DNA from: Megamonas sp. UBA1796
GTDB lineage: Bacteria; Bacillota; Negativicutes; Selenomonadales; Selenomonadaceae
NCBI GenBank assembly: GCA_002319795.1
Contig: DCFU01000030.1
Location: 6,565-70,564 of the forward strand
Length of the DNA: 64,000 nucleotides
Reading direction: 5' to 3'
Position numbers and translations under genes: made by a program. Numbering within the stretch: position 1 is the stretch's first letter; every line of letters begins with the position of its first letter. Below the pieces are notes generated by a model. It saw nothing but the letters and a program-made list of their open reading frames with translations, did no database searches and was not told where the DNA came from. Shown here in pieces: positions 16,412 to 25,527 of the stretch.

Positions 16412-17338
16412 ATGTACATAAGAAAACTTTGGTGTATACTCATGTGTGCGGTATTCCTTGTATCCACCATAGGTGGAACGGCTGCCGCGGCTGTTCCGGA
16501 TACGATACAGGGCAAGCTCGCGATTGTGGAGCAGACGGCCTATGGTACGGAGCAGACAGGCGCGCTGCTTGACCGCATCAACAAGCTCGAACGCGATTTT
16601 ACCGGCACGCATGCACAGGGAAGCATAGCCGACCGTGTGGGTTTGCTTTACAACTATATGTTCGATAACAGTACGTCACCGTCACTGGTAACGCAAATGA
16701 ACGCTATTGAATGGGGCATTACGCATCAGGTCAGTATGAAATCCATTCAGGAGCGTGTCACTAATATGGAAACAACCGTGCAGGGCAAGCCCTCAGAGGG
16801 AACCTATAAGGCACGGATCAACAAGCTTTCATCCTATGCTTTTGGCGGTAAGGCGGTTCCACTGGTGCAGACAACCGTGCCGGAAAATACACTTGTGAAG
16901 ATCAGCCTGGTAACACCCATTAATGCGAAGGACCTAAAAGCTGGAGATAAAATCGAGTATCAGGTCGCCGAAGATGTGATAGAGAATGGCATGCTGGTCT
17001 TCGCCAAGGGTGCGTTAGGTGAGGGTAACGTAAACAAGGTGGTACAGGCCAGAAACTTTGGACGCGATGCCGAAGTTGCTATAGATTTTAAGACGGCCAG
17101 GGCAATCGATGGAACGACGGTGGATATGTTCCTGGGCGAAGAGGCCAAGAAACAGATGAAGAGCATGGCTATGGCGGCAGGCGCAAGTCTCGCGGGCATT
17201 GTATTGCTCGGTCCTGTCGGCATAGTCGCCGGGGTTTTCGTCAATGGCAAGAATGTTAACCTTCCGGCCGGGACGGAGATGTATATCCAGACCAAAGCGG
17301 CCAATACACTTTACGGTATCCAGACGACAGCGGAATGA
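16412..17338 (+). CDS. Exported repeat-containing envelope protein of unknown function
   Basis: The 308-residue protein has a signal peptide (cut expected in GTAAAAVPD). Residues about 28-150 hold related segments: an ALLDRINKLE unit is echoed by TYKARINKLS, and DRVGLLYNYMFDN by INKLSSYAFGG, each after a QG or KG turn (TIQGKL, TVQGKP). The C-terminal half (about 155-300) is beta-rich with a glycine-rich hydrophobic stretch (AGASLAGIVLLGPVGIVAG), which could insert in a membrane. I cannot name a family. Its position directly before the LptD-like gene suggests an envelope role. It ends in a strong terminator. Confidence 0.6.
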   Translation: MYIRKLWCILMCAVFLVSTIGGTAAAAVPDTIQGKLAIVEQTAYGTEQTGALLDRINKLERDFTGTHAQGSIADRVGLLYNYMFDNSTSPSLVTQMNAIEWGITHQVSMKSIQERVTNMETTVQGKPSEGTYKARINKLSSYAFGGKAVPLVQTTVPENTLVKISLVTPINAKDLKAGDKIEYQVAEDVIENGMLVFAKGALGEGNVNKVVQARNFGRDAEVAIDFKTARAIDGTTVDMFLGEEAKKQMKSMAMAAGASLAGIVLLGPVGIVAGVFVNGKNVNLPAGTEMYIQTKAANTLYGIQTTAE

Positions 17339-17342
17339 ACGC

Positions 17343-17370
17343 AAAAGAGAGGCGCAATGCCTCTCTTTTT
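17343..17370 (+). terminator. Rho-independent terminator
   Basis: AAAAGAGAGGC pairs with GCCTCTCTTTT across a 5-base GCAAT loop and runs into T5-6. Confidence 0.9.
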
Positions 17371-17458
17371 ATTTGCGCTCCGGCCTTTGATGTTGTACTA
17401 TTAGATGAGCAAGAATTTTTAGCAGAATAAGTATGAAATGATAGGAGTAATCTTACAT

Positions 17459-18994
17459 ATGCAGACAAAGACAAAAATAACAGTTTGTTCAGGAGTAATA
17501 GCAGCTTCACTGCTCCTGCCGGGCTATGCTATGGCAGCACCGTATCGCTCGGATTCCGAAACGGGTGTTGATGCGCTTGATTATATTGAGAACCAGCACC
17601 GGGCGGCACGTGAGAATGCCTTGGATGCAGAGCAGCAAAAACTCCTGCAGGATACACAGAATATGAAAGCACATCTGCGTCAGCCGCTGGATGTGAAGAA
17701 ATCGGTGCCGCTAACCATGGAGGGCGATGACCTGTCCTATGATGAGCGTACGGGAGCCGTCTATGCCAAGGGAAATGTACGCATCACGGAGCTTGATGCA
17801 AAAAGCTTTACTACGGATGAAGCCGATGGAAACCTAAAGACACAGGATGTCGATATTGAGGGCAAGGCGCACATGCTGCAGATTACGCCCCAGGCGCCGC
17901 GGGTGAAGCTCGATGGCTATAAGACACAGTATAACTATGGGAACAAGACCGGAAAAATGGAAAATGTCGTGGGTAAGGTGGATCATCAGTATGTGACGGG
18001 TGAACGTGTAGAATTCTATCCGAAAGAGGTCATTATCTATAATGGCACAGCTACAAAATGTGCGGCCAAAAAGCCGGATTACCATACACAGGCAAAAAAG
18101 ATAGAAATCTGGCCAAACCAGAAAATCATCATGCATGATGTGGACTTCTATATCGGCAGTGTACGACTCTACCATAAGGATAGGACAGAGACCAATATAG
18201 GCCCGGATGCGAAGAATCCCGTTTATCCACGGGTTGGTTATGATAACGACGACGGTCTTTGGATTGAGCAGGATTTTACGCAGACGGTGGCCCCTAAGGT
18301 GACGGCCTATGCGGATTTGCGGCATACAGGTAAATTTGGCTTTCGCAATGTGCTGGGCACGCGATGGGATAATGGCGGAAACAGCAGCCGCGTAGAATAT
18401 GGTTATTTTGAGGATGGAAATAACCATTGGATAAAAAAACAGCCGACTTTTGTCTATAACTACGGGCACCGTATCGGGAGCTGGCCAATTTCTTACGGAC
18501 TGAACTATGAGCTGGGAAACTGGTATAATAATGGTATCCATAGCACGCATACCTACTATGGACTTAGTCTGTCACGGGATCCTATCAGCCTATATAAGAA
18601 TATGACATTGTATCTGAGTACAGGGTACTCTGTCACAAAGGAAAGCTACAACGAATCCAGGGTCCAGGGCTTCACGTATGACGCGACGCTGGTAAAGGAT
18701 TTCAATGACCGCTGGTCTGCTTTTACCGGCTATCATTATTCAAAAAATAATTCGCAGAATTCCCTGTTCAATTTTAATGTAGATGACTATTCCCGCAAAT
18801 TTGAGGCGGGCTTCAGTTATCGCTTCAGTGATAAAGACCGTTTTGTCATAGGGCAGAACTACGATGTGGAAAGTAAGCGGCTTAAGGATGTAGACTATTA
18901 CTGGTATCACGATGTCCACTGCGCGGAGCTGATTGTGCGTTATCGGGCCAAACGCAGTACCTGGCATATAGGCTTTCAGTTTACCCCATGGTGA
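17459..18994 (+). CDS. lptD: LptD/OstA-like outer-membrane protein
   Basis: The 511-residue protein has a signal peptide ending AMA-AP near residue 26. An OstA/LptA-like jellyroll follows (about 85-220), with the family pattern GDDLSYDERTGAVYAKGNVRI and VEFYPKEVIIYNG. The rest (about 230-511) is rich in alternating aromatic and polar strands and ends in an aromatic residue (FQFTPW), as in outer-membrane beta barrels. LptD delivers lipopolysaccharide to the outer leaflet. It is shorter than the ~780-residue proteobacterial LptD, so the barrel may be smaller. ATG 17459 is preferred over ATG 17438 since GGAG lies between them. The locus of heptose genes follows. Confidence 0.75.
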   Translation: MQTKTKITVCSGVIAASLLLPGYAMAAPYRSDSETGVDALDYIENQHRAARENALDAEQQKLLQDTQNMKAHLRQPLDVKKSVPLTMEGDDLSYDERTGAVYAKGNVRITELDAKSFTTDEADGNLKTQDVDIEGKAHMLQITPQAPRVKLDGYKTQYNYGNKTGKMENVVGKVDHQYVTGERVEFYPKEVIIYNGTATKCAAKKPDYHTQAKKIEIWPNQKIIMHDVDFYIGSVRLYHKDRTETNIGPDAKNPVYPRVGYDNDDGLWIEQDFTQTVAPKVTAYADLRHTGKFGFRNVLGTRWDNGGNSSRVEYGYFEDGNNHWIKKQPTFVYNYGHRIGSWPISYGLNYELGNWYNNGIHSTHTYYGLSLSRDPISLYKNMTLYLSTGYSVTKESYNESRVQGFTYDATLVKDFNDRWSAFTGYHYSKNNSQNSLFNFNVDDYSRKFEAGFSYRFSDKDRFVIGQNYDVESKRLKDVDYYWYHDVHCAELIVRYRAKRSTWHIGFQFTPW

Positions 18995-19034
18995 TGAAAA
19001 ATAAAATCTATTTTGCTAAGGGAGATTGTAACAG

Positions 19035-20024
19035 ATGAAACAGGAACTTGTTGATATCATAGAGCAGCTGCAGGGACAAAGAATTCTTGTTATCGGGGAT
19101 ATGGTAGCGGATATCTATCTGGAAGGGAAGATTTCACGTATTTCACGCGAAGCTCCTGTACTCGTGCTTGAGCAGGCGGCGGAGAAAATTGTGGCCGGTG
19201 GGGCGGCAAATGTCGTGAACAATGCAGCGACACTGGGCGGCAAAGTTTTTGCAGTCGGACTGTTGGGGCTGGATAACGGCGCCAAGGGACTGAAAACCAT
19301 ACTGTTCGAAAATGGGGCCAATACCGACGGACTTTTTTGCGATGAAAAGCGGCCGACTATTTCCAAGACGCGTATCATTGCTGGTGGGCGTGCGACTGTA
19401 AGCCAGCAGATCGTACGCATTGACAAGGAAAGCAAAGAGCCTATGGCAAAAGCCTTTGAATCTCATATCGAACAATACATGAAGCCGCTCCTGCCGCATA
19501 TCAGGGGTATTGTGCTGAGCGATTATGGCTGCGGCACAATCACCGAAACTCTCAAAAAACAGCTTTTGGACTATGCACATAAGCGCGGGATTCCGACGAT
19601 TGTTGACTCACGTTATGATATTCGCGGCTTCGGCGGCGTCGATTATGTAAAGCAGAACGATGCAGAACTTGCCGCTGCGGTGGGACGGAAGCTGCCAGAT
19701 GAGGAAGCTCTCTACGAGGCAGGACAGGAGCTGTTACAGGATATGCAGGCCAGAGGGGTACTTATTACCCGCGGTGAAAAGGGTATGGTGCTTTTTGAAG
19801 CAAATGGAGCAATTCACGATATTCCCGTGTCGGACAAAAGTGAGGTCTACGATGTATCGGGCGCAGGCGATACCTGTGTGGCGACGTTTATCCTCGCGCT
19901 TGCCGCAGGAATAGAACCATCGCTTGCTGCGGAGCTTTCCAATGTTGCTTCTGGTATTGCTGTACGCAAGCTGGGTACGGCAACCGTCAGTACCGAAGAG
20001 CTGCTTGCTGCCGTCCGGGAGTGA
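19035..20024 (+). CDS. PfkB-family heptose-7-phosphate kinase paralog (RfaE1-like, divergent)
   Basis: The 329-residue carbohydrate kinase has the RfaE domain I pattern: GDMVADIYLEGKISRISREAPV near residues 22-43, AGGAANVVNN near 56, SDYGCGT near 163 and the C-terminal anion hole/base DVSGAGDT near 275. It would phosphorylate D-glycero-D-manno-heptose-7-phosphate at O-1. Compared with the second paralog at 25511 it diverges from classical HldE (for example GRATVSQQIVRID replaces the usual QQ-LRLDFEE segment), so its substrate or anomer may differ. It directly precedes rfaE2 (26-base gap), suggesting the two form the split HldE. Confidence 0.8.
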   Translation: MKQELVDIIEQLQGQRILVIGDMVADIYLEGKISRISREAPVLVLEQAAEKIVAGGAANVVNNAATLGGKVFAVGLLGLDNGAKGLKTILFENGANTDGLFCDEKRPTISKTRIIAGGRATVSQQIVRIDKESKEPMAKAFESHIEQYMKPLLPHIRGIVLSDYGCGTITETLKKQLLDYAHKRGIPTIVDSRYDIRGFGGVDYVKQNDAELAAAVGRKLPDEEALYEAGQELLQDMQARGVLITRGEKGMVLFEANGAIHDIPVSDKSEVYDVSGAGDTCVATFILALAAGIEPSLAAELSNVASGIAVRKLGTATVSTEELLAAVRE

Positions 20025-20049
20025 ATGAACAAGAGAAATGGAGGCAATC

Positions 20050-20517
20050 ATGCGGATTGATGCCAAAAATATAGAAAAATTTTGTGATATCCTGCGTGCG
20101 GGCGGAAAAAGAATCGTTTTCACTAACGGTTGTTTCGATATTTTGCATGCGGGGCATGTACGGTATCTGAACAGGGCGCGTTCCTTTGGTGACTGCCTTG
20201 TACTGGGACTGAACAGCGATGTTTCTGTGCACCGGCTCAAGGGGGATTCCCGCCCTGTCAACAGTGAGGCGGATCGTGCCGAGGTCATAGGAGCGCTGCG
20301 CTCAGTTGATTATGTGGTGATTTTTGGTGAGCAGACAGCGGAAGATCTCATCGCGAAGGTAAAACCGGATGTTTACTGCAAGGGGGGGGACTACACGCTG
20401 GATACCCTGCCAGAGGCTAAAATCGTGCAGAACTATGGTGGATGCGTTGAGTTCATCGATATCGTGGAAGGTCGTTCTACGAGCAGCATGATTGAAAAAA
20501 TCAGGAGTACGATATGA
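20050..20517 (+). CDS. rfaE2: D-glycero-beta-D-manno-heptose 1-phosphate adenylyltransferase (RfaE domain II)
   Basis: The 155-residue cytidylyltransferase-fold enzyme has FTNGCFDILHAGHVRYL (about residues 24-40, the HxGH nucleotide-binding motif), then the conserved LGLNSDVSV, and the C-terminal EGRSTSSMI replacing the usual RTS pattern. It makes ADP-D,D-heptose from heptose 1-phosphate. In Proteobacteria this is the C-terminal half of HldE; here it stands alone. The ATG at 20050 has GGAGG 5 bases upstream, so the ATG at 20038 is rejected. The stop overlaps the following GT9 gene by 4 bases. Confidence 0.92.
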   Translation: MRIDAKNIEKFCDILRAGGKRIVFTNGCFDILHAGHVRYLNRARSFGDCLVLGLNSDVSVHRLKGDSRPVNSEADRAEVIGALRSVDYVVIFGEQTAEDLIAKVKPDVYCKGGDYTLDTLPEAKIVQNYGGCVEFIDIVEGRSTSSMIEKIRSTI

Positions 20518-21533
20518 AAAATATCCTTGTTGTCAAGCTCAGTGCCATAGGGGATGTCATCCATGCGCTGCCGGTGTCCTATGCAATCAAAGAGACCTTT
20601 CCGGAAGCACATCTGACCTGGGTGGTCGAACCGCCGGCCTATGGCATATTGCAGGATAATCCTTATATAGATGAAATTCTTGTTTTTGAAAAGAAAAAAT
20701 TTAAATCATTCAGTGGTTTTATTCAGAATATAGGACCCTTGCGGGCACGTCTGCAAAGCCGCAGCTATGATGCAGCTTTGGATCTGCAGGGGCTTTTCAA
20801 GTCCGCAGCCATTGTCTGGCTGTCGAAGGCACCTCTGCGCCTTGGTACCTGCAACATGCGCGAGTGCAGTGACCGCATAAGCCGCCCGGTTGCGGGGATG
20901 CATGCGGAGGGACATATCGTGGAACGTTATCTCGATGTGGCGCGGGCAATGGGCTGCCGGGTAGATAACGTTAGATTCCCGGTCGCAATATCGGAACGTG
21001 AACGGGAGCTTGCGGGACGTATTTTGCACCAGGGCGGAGTAAATCCGGACATGCCGTATGCAGTGCTTGCAGTAGGTGCGAATTGGCCGAACAAGCGTTG
21101 GCCCGTGGAGAGCTATGCGCGCCTGACGGATTGGCTCTATAACAGAAAACTTATCCCTGTGCTTATCGGCGGCGGGGTCGTAGATGAACGGCTCGCGGCT
21201 GAAATAGTCTCTGCGGCGGAGATACCGCCCGTCAGTCTCGTGGGGAAAACTTCGCTGAAGCAGCTGGCGGCCGTCATACAGGGAGCCAGATTTACACTTG
21301 GCGGAGATACCGGCCCGGTGCATTTGTCAGCTGGTCTTGGTATGCAGACCATCATGCTCATGGGCCCGACGGATGCCAACCGCAATGGGCCTTATGGGCA
21401 GCCGGATCATGCCATCGAGGTGAACCGTCCCTGCAAATATTGTTGGAAGCGGGCCTGCCCGAAGGGACTTGACTGCCTGGCGAGGATATCCGTGGAACAG
21501 GTAAAAGAAAAAATCGAAATGGTGATAACATGA
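20514..21533 (+). CDS. GT9 glycosyltransferase, heptosyltransferase I-like
   Basis: The 339-residue GT9 enzyme begins with the family motif VVKLSAIGDVIHALP, where the Asp is catalytic in heptosyltransferases. The donor-binding half has LGGDTGPVHLSAGLGM (about residues 263-278). It should transfer ADP-heptose to Kdo or a core heptose on the cytoplasmic face. Near the C-terminus lies a four-cysteine pattern (CKYCWKRACPKGLDC). The early VEPPAYGIL segment and the position right after rfaE2 favour a WaaC-like first heptosyltransferase. It is coupled by 4-base overlaps on both sides. Confidence 0.85.
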   Translation: MKNILVVKLSAIGDVIHALPVSYAIKETFPEAHLTWVVEPPAYGILQDNPYIDEILVFEKKKFKSFSGFIQNIGPLRARLQSRSYDAALDLQGLFKSAAIVWLSKAPLRLGTCNMRECSDRISRPVAGMHAEGHIVERYLDVARAMGCRVDNVRFPVAISERERELAGRILHQGGVNPDMPYAVLAVGANWPNKRWPVESYARLTDWLYNRKLIPVLIGGGVVDERLAAEIVSAAEIPPVSLVGKTSLKQLAAVIQGARFTLGGDTGPVHLSAGLGMQTIMLMGPTDANRNGPYGQPDHAIEVNRPCKYCWKRACPKGLDCLARISVEQVKEKIEMVIT

Positions 21534-22564
21534 GCCAGCTTATACCAGCCAATACTATATTGATCATCGATCTTGCCTTTATCGGCGATGTGATACTGGC
21601 TACGCCGGTTGTGCGGGCTGTGAGGGCGGCGTATCCCGATGCGCACCTTACGATGCTGTCTGTGCCGCTTACTGCGAGCATTGCGGCGATGAATCCTTAC
21701 ATCGATGAAGTGATTCCCTATGATAAGCGCGGACGTCACCGGGGCTTTTTTGGTATGTTCACTATGGCCCGGGAGCTGAAGCGGCATGCCTTTGATATGG
21801 TGATTTGCATGAATTTCGCGGTACGCGGTGCTGTGGTAGCGTGGCTGGCGGATATTCCGGTACGCGTAGGCTATGATGCGCAGCATGCTTCGTTGTTCCT
21901 GACGCATGTAAGCACAGCAAAACGTACGGGTATTCAACATGAAACCCTGAACCATCTTGAGGTGCTGCGTCCTTTGGGCTTGGCAACGCAAGATACCTCG
22001 TTGGTATTGCAGCCCTCTGCCGGAGCCATAGCTTCTTTGGCGGCGAAAAAAGAGCGGTACAATATTCCGGCTGCGGGTTATGTGGCGATTTGTCCCTTTG
22101 GCAGCTACGCAAAGAAAAATTTGTCCCTTGCGGCTTCGGCACATTTGGTCAGGCATCTGAGCCAGCATCAGCCGGTTTATCTTATCGGCGGAACGGCGGA
22201 GGGCGATGGCCTTGCACAGATTGCACTCCTTGCCGGGCTTGACTTTTCGCATATTCTGGCGGGTACGTTTTCTTTGGATGAGCTGGCGGCTTTCTTGCAG
22301 GATGCCGCCTGCCTTGTGACCGTGGATACGGGCCCTATGCACATAGCGCAGGCGGTTGGCTGCCCTGTGGCAGCAATCTTTGGCCCCACAGATCCGGTTG
22401 TCTGGGGGCCTCGCGGTGAGCAGGCAGTGGTGCTCTGCAGAGAAAAGAAATGCGCGCCTTGCTGGGGCAAGGGCACCTGCCATCAGAATGACTGCATGCG
22501 GGAAATTACGGTTTCGGAGATTCTTGCAGCGGTAGAGAAACTGCTGGAGGTGAAATCTTTATGA
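21530..22564 (+). CDS. GT9 glycosyltransferase, heptosyltransferase-like
   Basis: The 344-residue GT9 protein has IIDLAFIGDVILATPV at residues 12-27 and the sugar-nucleotide site TVDTGPMHIAQAVG near 263. The C-terminus has the cysteine pattern CAPCWGKGTC...DCMREI. It is expected to add heptose or a related sugar to the core on ADP-heptose or GDP-heptose. It overlaps its neighbours by 4 bases on each side, so it is part of the tightly packed core operon. The acceptor cannot be assigned from sequence. Confidence 0.88.
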   Translation: MSQLIPANTILIIDLAFIGDVILATPVVRAVRAAYPDAHLTMLSVPLTASIAAMNPYIDEVIPYDKRGRHRGFFGMFTMARELKRHAFDMVICMNFAVRGAVVAWLADIPVRVGYDAQHASLFLTHVSTAKRTGIQHETLNHLEVLRPLGLATQDTSLVLQPSAGAIASLAAKKERYNIPAAGYVAICPFGSYAKKNLSLAASAHLVRHLSQHQPVYLIGGTAEGDGLAQIALLAGLDFSHILAGTFSLDELAAFLQDAACLVTVDTGPMHIAQAVGCPVAAIFGPTDPVVWGPRGEQAVVLCREKKCAPCWGKGTCHQNDCMREITVSEILAAVEKLLEVKSL

Positions 22565-23298
22565 CCAGACTGGCTGTGCTTATTTTGACCTGTAACGAGG
22601 AAAAAAATATTGCGGACTGTATCAAAAGCGCTTCCTTTGCGGATGAAATTGTAGTCATTGATTCGGGTAGTACAGACGCAACAGAGTCTATTGCTGTTGC
22701 ACTTGGAGCGCATTTTTGCTGCCATGCGATGCAGGAGGATGGCTTCGCGGGGCAGCGCAATTTTGCGCTTGCGCAGACAGAGGCAGACTGGGTGTTTTAT
22801 CTTGATGCTGACGAAAGGCTCACCGATGAGGCAGGCCGGGAAATACGCGCGATGGCAGACAAAAATGAATCCGCTGCCTACAAAATCAAACGCCTGAATC
22901 TGGTGCTTGGGCAGTGTATGCGTTATGGTGCCCATCGCCCGGACTGGTCGCTGCGCCTGTATCCCCGGCAGGCGGTCCATTGGCGGGGCGTCGTGCATGA
23001 GAGCGCGGAGCTTTCTATTCCCGTGCGCTGCCTGCAAGAGCCTATGCAACATTACACCTATAAAGACTGGGAAACATATTTCCGGAAATTCAATCAATAT
23101 ACGACACTCGCTGCCCAAAACATGAAAAAAAAAGGCGCCCGGGCCGGGTTTGCCGGAATCCTGCTGCATCCATTGTTTGGTTTTTTCAAAGCGTATGTTT
23201 TAAGGCAGGGCTGGCGCGACGGCCTGCTTGGCTTCATTATGTCGGTGCTGGCTGGTTTTTCAACCTTTGTAAAATATATAAAATTGAGGTATCTGTGA
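22561..23298 (+). CDS. GT2 glycosyltransferase, WaaE/KdtX-like
   Basis: The 245-residue GT-A enzyme starts LAVLILTCNEEKNI, with DSGSTDAT near residue 39 and the metal-binding DADE near 82 (FYLDADERL). The pattern WRGVVHE and a C-terminal hydrophobic stretch (GLLGFIMSVLAGF) match the WaaE/KdtX group, which adds beta-glucose to the first core heptose in several Gram-negatives. It lies between two GT9 genes and overlaps the upstream one by 4 bases. The exact sugar is an inference. Confidence 0.82.
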   Translation: MTRLAVLILTCNEEKNIADCIKSASFADEIVVIDSGSTDATESIAVALGAHFCCHAMQEDGFAGQRNFALAQTEADWVFYLDADERLTDEAGREIRAMADKNESAAYKIKRLNLVLGQCMRYGAHRPDWSLRLYPRQAVHWRGVVHESAELSIPVRCLQEPMQHYTYKDWETYFRKFNQYTTLAAQNMKKKGARAGFAGILLHPLFGFFKAYVLRQGWRDGLLGFIMSVLAGFSTFVKYIKLRYL

Positions 23299-24402
23299 AT
23301 GTATAAAAATATTCTTGTCATCAATCTTATGCATATTGGCGATCTTCTGCTGGTTACGCCGGTTTTGCGTACGCTTCGGGCGAACTATCCAGAAGCGCGT
23401 ATTTCGCTTTTGGCGGATAAAAAGCTCGCGGATCTCGTGCAGTATAATAAGCATATTGATGAATGCCTGCTCATTGATAAAAAAGGAAAGGATGACCATA
23501 TTTTCAGCTTTCTGTTATTCATACAGAAGCTGCGGCGGAAAAAATATGATCTGGTCATCAACCTGCATCGTAACGAGCGGGCCTCGGCACTGGCTGCTTT
23601 TAGCGGCGCGAAACGCATTGTCGGTTACAGTAAACCGGGATTTTCGCTGCTTTTTGACAAGGTCATGCCGAATACCAAGGCTGTAAAGCATCAGATACAT
23701 TCACATTTTGATGTGCTGCGCGAAGCTGCAGGTGTTACCAAAATCGATGACGGCGGTATTGAGATGTGGCTGCCGCCGCAGGCTGAGCAAAAAGCCGATA
23801 AGCTTTGGGAACAAAGCTTCACTGCAGGAAAAAAAGTTGTCGCGCTCAATATCGGTGCGAGCTGGAAAACAAAACGCTGGCTGGACAGCTATTTCGCCGA
23901 AACGGCGGATCGTCTGGTCGAAAAGGGATATGGCATTGCCTTTTTTGGCGGCCCATCGGACAAGGCCCTGGTAGAAGAGACGATGGCGCAGATGCGGCAT
24001 CGGGTCAACGATTCCGTGCGGGTATTCACTGGCAGGGTATCCCTTGCCGAGCTGGCCGCGCTTTTAAAAAAATGTGTACTTTTCATCACGACGGATTCCG
24101 GTCCCATGCATGTGGGAGTTGCGCAGAACGTGCCGATTGTGACGATGTTTGGTTCGTCTCCTGTGCCGGGCTTCTATCCCTATGATGCGAAGGATATCCT
24201 CATCAAGACCCCGGAAAAATGCCATCCCTGCGGTATTCATGAATGTCCGCGGCCGGGGAAGGACAATATGGCTTGTATGAAACGCATTCCCGTCGATGTG
24301 GTCATGGAATATGCGGAGAAACTTTTGCAGGTTTATGAAAATCAGGCAGGTAATATTCCGCGGATTTATGGACAATATGAATGCAAGGTTGTAGAATTAT
24401 AA
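23299..24402 (+). CDS. GT9 glycosyltransferase, heptosyltransferase-like
   Basis: The 367-residue GT9 protein has VINLMHIGDLLLVTPV at the start, LNIGASWKTKRW near residue 195 and TTDSGPMHVGVAQNVP near 264. The C-terminal cysteine pattern reads CHPCGIHEC...ACMKRI. A 35-residue tail after the usual family end (VYENQAGNIPRIYGQ and onward) is unusual. It follows the GT2 gene with no gap. Acceptor and linkage are unknown. Confidence 0.88.
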   Translation: MYKNILVINLMHIGDLLLVTPVLRTLRANYPEARISLLADKKLADLVQYNKHIDECLLIDKKGKDDHIFSFLLFIQKLRRKKYDLVINLHRNERASALAAFSGAKRIVGYSKPGFSLLFDKVMPNTKAVKHQIHSHFDVLREAAGVTKIDDGGIEMWLPPQAEQKADKLWEQSFTAGKKVVALNIGASWKTKRWLDSYFAETADRLVEKGYGIAFFGGPSDKALVEETMAQMRHRVNDSVRVFTGRVSLAELAALLKKCVLFITTDSGPMHVGVAQNVPIVTMFGSSPVPGFYPYDAKDILIKTPEKCHPCGIHECPRPGKDNMACMKRIPVDVVMEYAEKLLQVYENQAGNIPRIYGQYECKVVEL

Positions 24403-24435
24403 GAAACAGAAAATCAGAGGAAAAGAGGCGGCGGC

Positions 24436-25527
24436 GTGCGAATCATACAAGTGGCTCATGCGATGACAAAGGATGATGGCGCGAGCAGGCATGTGCTTAA
24501 TATGGACCACATATTGAAGCAGCTGGGCTATGATACAGTTATGTTTTCTCATAAGATCGATGCGCGCATAGAAGCGGACATCCATTCCATGGAAGAATTT
24601 GACGCCGATGCGAAAGACATCCTGATCTATCAGATGACTTCCGGTACATCTTTCAATCAATGGGTATACCGATATCCACATAAAATCGTGCTGTATTATC
24701 ACAATATAACCCCAGCCAGATATTTCTTCGGCAATGCCTGGGGTTCATGGTTCAAGTGCCTGAAGGGGCGCAGAGACCTTCGGCGCATTGTCGGGAATGC
24801 ATTCTATGGCTGGGGGGCGTCAGAGTATTCGTGCCAGGAACTCAAAGACCTGGGACTTGCGCATACCAGCGTCATGCCCGCGGTTGTGGAACCGCAGCAC
24901 TATCTGGGGTATGGGCTGGTGCAGCCGCTTTATGAGAAATACCATGACGGATGGCTTAATTTGCTTATCGTTGGTCGCGGTGTGCCGCATAAAAAGCAGG
25001 ATGAGGCCATTGCCATAACGAACTACTATAAGGAGCATATTTCGGCTAAGGTACGTCTGATTATCGTCGGCAACATTAAACCAAGCTTTGCTAAAAAGCT
25101 GCATGCGATGGTAGACAGCCTTGAACTTGCAAAGCATGTAGTATTTGCGGGACAGGTTTCCAATGAGGAACTGTGCACGCTTTACCGCTTGTCGGATGCG
25201 GTGCTTTCCATGAGCGAGCACGAGGGTTTTTGCGTGCCGCTGGTTGAAGGCATGATTTTTGGCAAGCCGGTTTTTGCCTATAGCTGCGCGGCCGTTCCCG
25301 AGACTTTGGGGCGGGCGGGTATATTGCTCAGCGACAAGACACCAGCCGTGGCTGCGGAGTGCATACACCGGAGCCTGCAGGATCAGGTGCTGCTGGAGCA
25401 GCTGGCCGTCGGGCGACGGGAGCGTTTACAGGAACTTTCCTATGATAATATCGTAAAAAAGATAGAGTATGATATGCAAAAAATCCTGGAACTTTGGGGG
25501 AGGCAGACGAATGGAAATCAATTATGA
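24436..25527 (+). CDS. GT4 glycosyltransferase (group 1 family)
   Basis: The 363-residue GT-B enzyme starts MRIIQVAHAM...DDGASRHVLN, with the donor-binding half holding LIVGRGVPHKKQDEAI near residue 178, FAGQVSNEELCTLYRLSDAVLSMSEHEGFCVPLVEGM near 236-272 (the ExFGxxxxE-like EHEGFCVPLVE) and a C-terminal helix. It should use an NDP-sugar to extend the core. The GTG start has AAGAGG upstream. It overlaps the following kinase gene by 17 bases. The sugar is not predictable. Confidence 0.85.
   Translation: MRIIQVAHAMTKDDGASRHVLNMDHILKQLGYDTVMFSHKIDARIEADIHSMEEFDADAKDILIYQMTSGTSFNQWVYRYPHKIVLYYHNITPARYFFGNAWGSWFKCLKGRRDLRRIVGNAFYGWGASEYSCQELKDLGLAHTSVMPAVVEPQHYLGYGLVQPLYEKYHDGWLNLLIVGRGVPHKKQDEAIAITNYYKEHISAKVRLIIVGNIKPSFAKKLHAMVDSLELAKHVVFAGQVSNEELCTLYRLSDAVLSMSEHEGFCVPLVEGMIFGKPVFAYSCAAVPETLGRAGILLSDKTPAVAAECIHRSLQDQVLLEQLAVGRRERLQELSYDNIVKKIEYDMQKILELWGRQTNGNQL

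Noticed and set aside
21407..22483. 358-codon minus-strand frame
   Set aside because: It is fully antisense to a well-supported GT9 gene and its composition is typical of a shadow frame.
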